Shown one piece after another: positions 52,101-61,100 of a DNA stretch of 64,000 bases (within the stretch, counting starts at the first letter, position 1; the number at the start of each line of letters is the position of its first letter). The stretch is taken from contig NW_020653851.1 in the NCBI RefSeq assembly GCF_003589595.1, positions 21,627,260-21,691,259 on the forward strand, written 5' to 3'. Source of the stretch: Hyposmocoma kahamanoa (Eukaryota; Arthropoda; Insecta; Lepidoptera; Cosmopterigidae). Below the pieces are notes generated by a model, which saw nothing but the letters and a program-made list of their open reading frames with translations, was not told the DNA's origin and searched no databases. Position numbers and translations under genes: made by a program.

Positions 52101-55100
52101 GAACATTTGTATGGCCTACATTTATTTCTCTCGTGGATTTTTTGGTTGTCTATGTTTGTGTCCGTGGCGTCCGCGACACAGAGTTGCCTTAGAGTGCGTG
52201 CGTCAAAAAAGAATATATATAAATACCACAGGATTTTTTTCACGTATGGCCCGCTCGATGCAAATGCAACTCTTTGAGTCTTTGAATGCAGTGTTACTTA
52301 AGTACTTCTGAAAGTTAAATAATGTTTTCACCTCACTAGTTCGGAAAGGCTTTCTTTCTCGTTAGAAATCTGCGCGCAAAAGTGTTTTTTGCACGCTAGC
52401 GTGGAAAAGGTTTTTGTAATCGAATTTGACGATAGACTGTGGTGCACCTAACTTTTTCTTTCGATGAGAAAAAAAAGATAATGGCACGTTCAATTAAGCG
52501 ATTTGTCGTACATTACTTATTTATGTAGCACAAATCCGTTGGTATATATTTTTTTTAATTGTTGACATTAAATTGACAATGATAACTAATTGTGTTTATT
52601 AAATTATTTTAATTCGTCGCAGAACTAAAATAATTTCAATGATCACTTGATCACACAAAATAAAAGTACAAGGAAGTATAAAAATTGATGAGGTGTGAAT
52701 TCAGAACGCATCCGAAGATAAACTTTTTCTTTTCATTAATAAAGGTTTTATGGTTCAACTTTTTTCTTTCATCTACCATTTCCCTCGCTATAGTGAGGTG
52801 AAAAGTCGTGTTTCGCTCGACAACAAAGTCGTTTTGCGTCTTGTGCCTTGAAACCCTCGCTACAACAACTTTGCAGCCTTGCATAACAATAAATAAATAT
52901 TTGAAGTATATTTTACAGCCCAATTGTACCTTACATTAAAAAAGTAAAAAGCTCTCATTTCTACAACATTCACCCTACTTTTGGTTTAAACAAGTCTTTT
53001 TGTACGCAGTGACGGTAGCATATCGAACAGCGAACTAGTCCATCGTGTGAAGGAAATCGAGCGTCTCGTCTCGGCCAGCAGTAAGATATCCTGGCGAGGA
53101 GTGCTCATCCCGCCTCGTGATATTCGTGACATGCACGAGGACCCCAAGCATGCGCATAATCTGCTCACGCGTATTGCCAGGTGTCTTTCAACCAGGTAAA
53201 CTCCGTAATAGATTCACTACGTTGAGAAAGTATAGAAGATGAAGATCGTTACGAAAGAATAGCAGCAGTAGGGCTTGGGAAAGAGTTCGCCCTGGAGAAT
53301 ACTGCCATTTTAACTATTTCCGCCGCCAAGCAGTGATATGAGCATTACTGCGTTCCGGTTTTGAATCGTATATATATTTCGCACATGATAACTAACGTAG
53401 TATTATCTCAAAATGCCTTGTCCTGTATAATACTCGTACTATGTTAGTTGTCAAGTCCGTTTTGTATTTATTTCTCTCGTGAGCGTGGGTGTAATTTGTG
53501 GTTGTCTATGTGTGTGTCCATGCCACCCGCGATACAGGGTTTCCCTAGTGCGGGGCTATGTTGAATGTTCGCGTTATTATTATTATTTATTTTGAGTGAA
53601 TAGGCATTTTATAGGCAAACGCGTACCATCGTCGCTTAACATAAGGTGAGATCGCGGCTAAGCGTGTGACTATTCTTTATTTAAAAAAAAATATTTTCAT
53701 TGGAATTGTACCTAGTGCCAAGTTTTGTTGAAATCGGTTAAGAGAAAGTGATTCATCCCCTAATTTACAAAATATTTTCTTCAAATTTAAACGGTGCCCC
53801 CTTTCCAATAAAAAAAGAATCATCTAAATCGGTTCACACATGTCGGGGGTAAACGCGTAACATGCACATAAAAAAATTCCAGTCGAAGTGAGAACCACTT
53901 TTTTTACATCGGTTAAAAAATAAGTCACAGTGTCACCTTTTATAACTTGTCGCGCAAAGTGAAGTTTTATGTCGATTATGTTTGAAATGAAATGTAATTT
54001 GAAATTTGAAATGAAATTTATTTGCTTAAAACATGGTGTGAAAGAATTATTACAGAACACATGTTTTACCTGACTAGGTATGCAAAATGTTGCTTAAATT
54101 TAATTTAATTATGGCGCTGTCATCGGACGTGTACAAGGAATAATCAATTAATTAATTAATAACAACAGAATAATAAACTATCAATGTCAAACTATTAAAT
54201 ATCATACATCATAATTACATTAAACATACATATACCTTATAATTTCATGTCGACATCCAATAAGAAACAAAGAATAATCAGTCAATTAAAAACAACAAAA
54301 TAATAACCTTCTATGTCAAACTATTAAATATTTATACATTATTACAATATAGATGTATATTACATTAAGTTCTAATTTCATGTCAACATTTATCTAAAAA
54401 ATCAGTCACTTTGTAATAATTTTTGTCTCTAAGCCATTCACTAAGTCTGTTTCTGAACAAATTATTTGGTAACTTTTGGTTTACTTCTATTATGAATAAT
54501 TTGATACTTTGATTTCTCTTTCCCTTTCTTGACATAATTCTGACGTCAATAAGACGCTTCTCTTCTTGCAGGGATGAGAAGCCGACTCAAGCAGACTGGG
54601 AGAAACTCTTGGAAGACATTTTAGAACTACAATCCACACTTTTCAACTGCATTAGCAAGGAGGAATGCCACGAGGTATCAAAATAAGATTTTTATACTCT
54701 ACCATGCTATAGGTGTCATCACCATCAGTTTATTTTAAGTTCTGCTGTTGGACACAGTTCTCCTCTACGGAGACATCTCCCTCTCACTTCCAATTCAAGG
54801 GTTGCCTGGAAGATATCTATATCTGCTGCCAAGAAGTCTCCCTCACTCAGGTCTTTGCGGTTTAAAGCTCTGGGTGATACTGCAACTAGTATGGACAGGC
54901 GTGTCGCTTACCACCAGGCGCACGACTTGTTCGCCCCATCACTTGGTATATTATAAAAAAATTTGCTGTCAATAACACTAACAAACTGGTGAAGTATTTA
55001 AAAAAATACATGAATGTCACTAAAATAACTATATGAAAAATATTTGAATATGAATTCAATAAAAATTTAATGTCATTTTTAGCGACAACCCTAGCCAGGG

Positions 55101-58100
55101 CTGGTAGGTGTAAAGGTATCTAACTGGGTGATGAAATTCTTTCATAGATTTCTCATAGATGGCGCTACGGCTAAAAAGTCGTTAAAAACCAAATACAAAG
55201 ATCCGACAACAAGCACATAGAAATAGAAAGCACACAGAAAAATTCGTGAGGTCCGCTGGTTCGTTCCGTGGCTTAATTGACATAGCGTCTGGTACGGTTT
55301 GCTAGGAGACGTCGTCGGTTCGAATCCGGACGGATCGAAGGAATTTTTTCTAAGTGTTCAATCTTTGTGTTAATAGTGAGTTTCAACATGATGTTCAATG
55401 AAAAAAAGTATTGCAAGGTTTAATTTTTTTGTAAAAGCTTGGTAACATTTTTAGGCTGTATGTGTTGGATATTCATTTCAACAGCGGGTATATGTTCGTC
55501 CATAGATCTACGCATCTGCTCTTCTAACATCAGGTGACATTCCGAGCATCAAATTGGCGTCCGAAGTGCTAACATGCGAAGCCGGCGTCAGACGCAATTC
55601 GCACCTGGTCAGTTATAACCGTAGCGTCGACTTGGTATCTCAGGCTTCCAGGGAATACTTTAACTCTGCATCATCGCTCACTGATCCCGCTTTGGAAATT
55701 GCGAAGTAAGTGATTTGTAATATCGTGTAATACAGAGGTTTCCAAACTTTTTTGCTTCGTAGCCCACTTGCCAATTCGACTGTATGTTTTTTTTTGTATG
55801 TATGTTACGTGATAACTCGGGTATTTGTGAACCGATTTTCATGATTCATCCATTCCATTGTGGTCCCATTTAATTTTGAAGAAAATCATCCACCTCTAAG
55901 GGTGGGTTCACGCATGAAGAGTCATTTTTATAAATAGCGCCTAAATTTTATTATAAGGAGCAATTATTTTAATGGTTGATTTTGCTATTCTCCAATTCAA
56001 GGCGTTTTTGTCTCACAATATACTTTGAGTAGTGAGAACCGATTTTTATTATCTCCTGTGTCAAGTCCCTTATAGTGGCGAACTAGGGGATGAATCCGGG
56101 TTTGCGCACTTTCCGGTAACCGATTTCAATAAAACTTGGTAATTATATGTAATTCCAAGTACTTTTGAGGTCGGTTTTTTTGGTACTCTGTACTGAGATT
56201 ATTAATTCTGTTTTGCGTAGAAAGAACTTTCTAATATGGATTTTTCAAATGTGTTTTTGACAACTTACACTTTACTACTAACTTTGATAAGTTTAACAGT
56301 CTAGTGAGAAACTTTATTAAAAAATATTACTTGTTAATTTTTTAAATAGGGTTGTTTTTAAAATACTAACAACCTTTCAAGACTAGACTGCTAACATCAT
56401 AAACAATAACTTTTGCTCCATAGCTTTTTACAAAACATAATAAATTTACCAAAAGTACTTTTAAGTTTTTGTTGTATTATCTGAGACTTAGTATTTGTTA
56501 GTAATATTTGATAGTAAGTTAAAATTTTCCCATGGCTTTTTTTTATCCAGTTGATAGGAATGGCGGAACTGCTATCCCATATTGCAGGGTGTATTGCAGA
56601 ATTAAATTCTTCAATTCGATTTTCAACCATAGCAGTTAATTTGAAAAATTAACATGTACACCACACGAACCGTGACTGCAACCGAGCGTGACTGCTCGCG
56701 CGCAACGCTTCTAGATATTGTATGCAGGGCGTCTAACAGCGGCTAATTTGAACGCGCCCTTAAAGAGCCCGAAGCATTAGTTTGATATTGGTTGATTTAC
56801 ATCCGAAAAATAGTTTCATTTCCTATGTGTATCTATCGCTTTAACCTAAGAACTAGATGAAAATAATATCGATGCCTTACTTTCTTATACTCATATTTTA
56901 TGAAGTGTGACTACTTAGGAGGTGACAAACATTTCGATTTATCTGAAATTTCTTATCAAGGGTGTGAATATGAAGGAAATGTGACGTGAAAACAGCCTTT
57001 TTTATTTTTTTTTTTTGACGGGGGGGAAATCTCAGGGGGGAGCCCAGGGAGACTCAGGGGTTATGTGGGGACTCTCCTTGAGACTGGAGGGCCTACCCCA
57101 CTAAAACCCCCCCGGGTTTCCCTCTCGCCGGTTGAGTCGGCGCCGTGGGATCAGTGAACATTCACCACGACGCCGCCCGGACGTGAAAACAGCCTGCAAA
57201 ATTTGTGTATACAATTCTTTTTTTGCATTTCCGTAACTTTGTGCTTTAAGATACGAGTTTGAGAAAGTAAGGCGACGATATCTTGTTTTATGATTTTTAT
57301 TTATATTTCATGTACCAATATTGTACGCAGTTCTCTCAACCATCTTCTACAAGTACGCATTTAAGTTCGCATTTATCTAAGTAAAGTTACTTATATATAG
57401 GATAAGTATTCTCTCTGGTTCGCCTTCAATATTATAAATATTTAATATAAATGAAATATATAGTAATACACATATTTTAACAAAATTGTCGCCTGCCCAT
57501 AATGTTCATGTTGTTGTTAAAAACACGTAAAAAGAGACTTTAGTCTTGACTTACTAAGATGAGAGAATTTTCAAAAACTTATGAGTAGTATTAACTTCAT
57601 TCATTCATTACCCATTATATTTTTGTTAGGTTAAGTAGCTATCATCATGTATTGTCAATTCTATTTGTAATTGTAGAGCCTGCTTGACTCTGATAAAGGA
57701 TGGAAATCAGCATATTCAAGAGGAACTAGATCTGATAGCAGCTCTGCCAATTTTGCTCACGTTTCAGCTTGACGTAATTCCTATACAAGGTATATTGCTG
57801 TTCAACTACCTATAAAAATATTTTTTAATTAATTTTATTTATTTGTTACCTACAAACAGTCATATTATCATAAAAAACAAGATCTAAGAACACTGTATAT
57901 AGAAGTAAATAGATCTAAAGTACCATATATTGAAACAACATAAAATTTTGTAGCAGTAGAGCGCCTTATGAAAGAGTTCTTCTAGGCAAGTACTGCCACC
58001 TTACCTACTTCTACCGCCTAGCAGTAATGTGAGCATTACTGTGTTTCGGTTTTTAATATAATATAAAGTGACGGGACGAACAAGTCGTGCGCCTGCTGGT

Positions 58101-61100
58101 AAGCGACACGTCTATCCATAACATTTTCAGTACCACTCAGAGCTTTTAATCGCAAAGATCTTAGGAGCACTGTCACTGTGCCCGTCACCCTGAGACATAA
58201 GTTGACAAGCTCCATGTGCCTGTAATTTCTCCAGCACCCTTAACCCTTCCAAACCGGAACGCAGTAATGATCACATTACTGCTTGGCAGCTGAAATACGT
58301 AACGTGGCAGTATTACTAGTAAAATCTATATATATTAATAATATTTATTAGCAGTAGAGCTCCTTGTGAAAGACAGGGTAGTACTGCCACCTTACCTAGT
58401 TCTGCCGCTATTACTGGGCGCAGAGGGAGTGCACCACAGGTCTTTGCGATTCGAAGCTCTGAGGAATTGTTCATAAAAAAAACCACTAGAATATCGCCCA
58501 CTTTTCTTCTTAAATGTATTTAATGAGTTTGCAAACATATTAACATCGTATAGAATAGACACTGTCAAAAACTATAGGATCGCGGGAGAAAGGTGTGTTA
58601 TTTACTATTAACAAGGTACAAAAGTTTAGCGGAATCAATGTTATTGTCAACAAGCTTGAATAATTGTCGCCATAAGGAATTGTACTATCAACTTGTCTAT
58701 TGAGAAATAACCGTTCTCCCAGTGGGCTAGTCAGGTCTTCATAATAATTATTTGATATTATATTTTTATTTATAGTTCGCATTTGTGAAGATCGAATGAC
58801 GCTGATAGACGAATGTTTGAAAAGTGACAAAAATGGTTATTTAGCAAGCCATAAGCTACTTAAATTGGCCAAGCTGTTGAGGGTCTTCAAAGACGATGAA
58901 CACAAGAGGTAACGAGCTAATTGTTATTTATTAGTTCTTTTTTTCTTTGGATTTATTTTAATTGCGCATTTGTGTAATTTACTTCCGTTTGACTTAGGAC
59001 ATGTGTATGTACGCCTGTTCAATTAATTGGACATGTGTATGATTAGTAAATCAATACAAACCCAGAGTGGGTTCGCGGAGAGCAAATTAATTGACTTCCA
59101 ATTTTATTAACATGGATTTCCGCAAAGTAACGCCAGAATCTACTAATTAATTGAAAATGTGTGCAATTTACTTCTTTTCAATTAATTGAATATCGTCTGT
59201 GAACTGGCAATCGGTACTATTTCAATTTTGACAACTTAACAGGATGAAGAAAATATTGTTTGCGTCATTTATATAGCATCTGGTTTATTAAATAAAAATA
59301 CGTAGTTTTTAGATATTTTTATTACACATGTATGTATGTGCACTACGTATTCTTATTTAATATACCAGATGCAATATAAATGATTTTTTCTTCATCCTGT
59401 AAAGTTGTCAAAATTGTGATAGTACCGGTTGCCAGTTCACAGTCGATATGTGTGTGAGTTGCTTGTGTTTCAATTAATTGGATATGTGAATGAGTTACTT
59501 CTATTCAATTGATTGGACACGAGCGTTACTTCTGTTTAATTAATTGGACACGTGTTTATGGTGGGTATAGGTTTTTTGTCATTTTATAGGCTGAAATAAC
59601 GTGAAGAGCACGTTAAACTTTGCTCACCTGGGGACTTACCATGAACTCTTATTACAGTTCAGTGTAGGTTCGTAACGTCTAAAAAGCGGGATGGTGATAT
59701 ACACTTCATGTAGCGCTGTCTCACAACGATTCATTTTAGGTCCAAAACTGAATCGTAATAAGAGTTCATGGTAAGGCCCCTGTTATTTGATTAACATTCG
59801 TTTTGATTTTAATATTTATTGTAATGAATATTATGATATTTTACTTCCTTGATATCGACGCTTGTAAAGTAAAACTTATAATGGAAATTTGGAAAATATT
59901 ACAAGAGAGCGATTTAAAGTAATTTTTTGAAGAAGTCAAAGTCAAAGTCAAAGATTATTTATACCATAGGTAAAATAAATCACATTTAAGCTACTGCTCG
60001 TTCACTACGCTGACCTCCCTGAGAAGAACGAGCAAGAAACTCTAGGGATTGCTCTTTTCAAATAAACTTAAATGCTATGGAATACATTTTGAATCAAATT
60101 TGTGTGGATTCTGGAGCCATGTCGTCTTTCCATACATCTTTATCTAACACGTAGTCTTCAATTTTGTAATATGATTTTTCGATCAAAATATTTTTAATGT
60201 AGTTTTTAAACTTAGGAAATGATAAACTTAATATATGCTCCGGAATCTTATTGTAAAAACATATACAGTTCCCCATAAAAGAGTTGTTTACCTTGGTTAA
60301 ACGAAATCGTGGTACCATGAGTTTGAACTTAGCTCTTAGGTTAATATTCTGGATATCTTCTTTCTTATTGAAATTATGTATATTTTTACGGGCATATAAA
60401 TATTAGAGTAAATGTACTGAGATGCCACAGTCATGATACCAGTCTCCTTAAACTTTTCTCTGAGAGAAACCTGAGTAGTAGAGAAAAGTAAATAGCTCTT
60501 ATTTTGTTTGTTATATGAAAAAGCTGAAACTTTCTAGTTTTCCATATCGTCGCTTTAGTCCAAAAATTCAGTTGGCGTAGCGTTCATTGGAGGTACCGAT
60601 TTGCACCAAAAATGGTTCTCCAGCCGCTGCTCTTTCCGTGTGATTCAAAGTCAAATAATAATTTATTCCATAGGTTAAATTTTTACACTTGAAAACGACA
60701 TTTTTTGAGCTACTGTTCGTTTATTGCGCTGACCTCCCCGAGGGCGCGTTCCCATTATGTCGTAAATGAATTGTTCACAGATAGTACGACACAATTAACT
60801 GTCGTTCAAGGCTTTTTTGTCGTTACGAAAATTTTTTTAACGACGACAGCCTGCCGTGACAATGGGAAGAGTTAAAACGACAGACGTCTGACGATAAATA
60901 AAATGTCACGATAAAAACGTGACGACAGATAGTCGCGAAGACAATAGTAGCTGCACTATTGTCTTCGCGTTTTGTTTATCGTTGACAGCCCTCTCGTACC
61001 CCGCGCCCTCGGCTCGCTTTGCACTAGTGCTTTGTTAACGCCGGGTTTAAATCGGGTTAAAACCTATTAATGCCCGAAACCGAGAGAAAAAACTGTTTAC

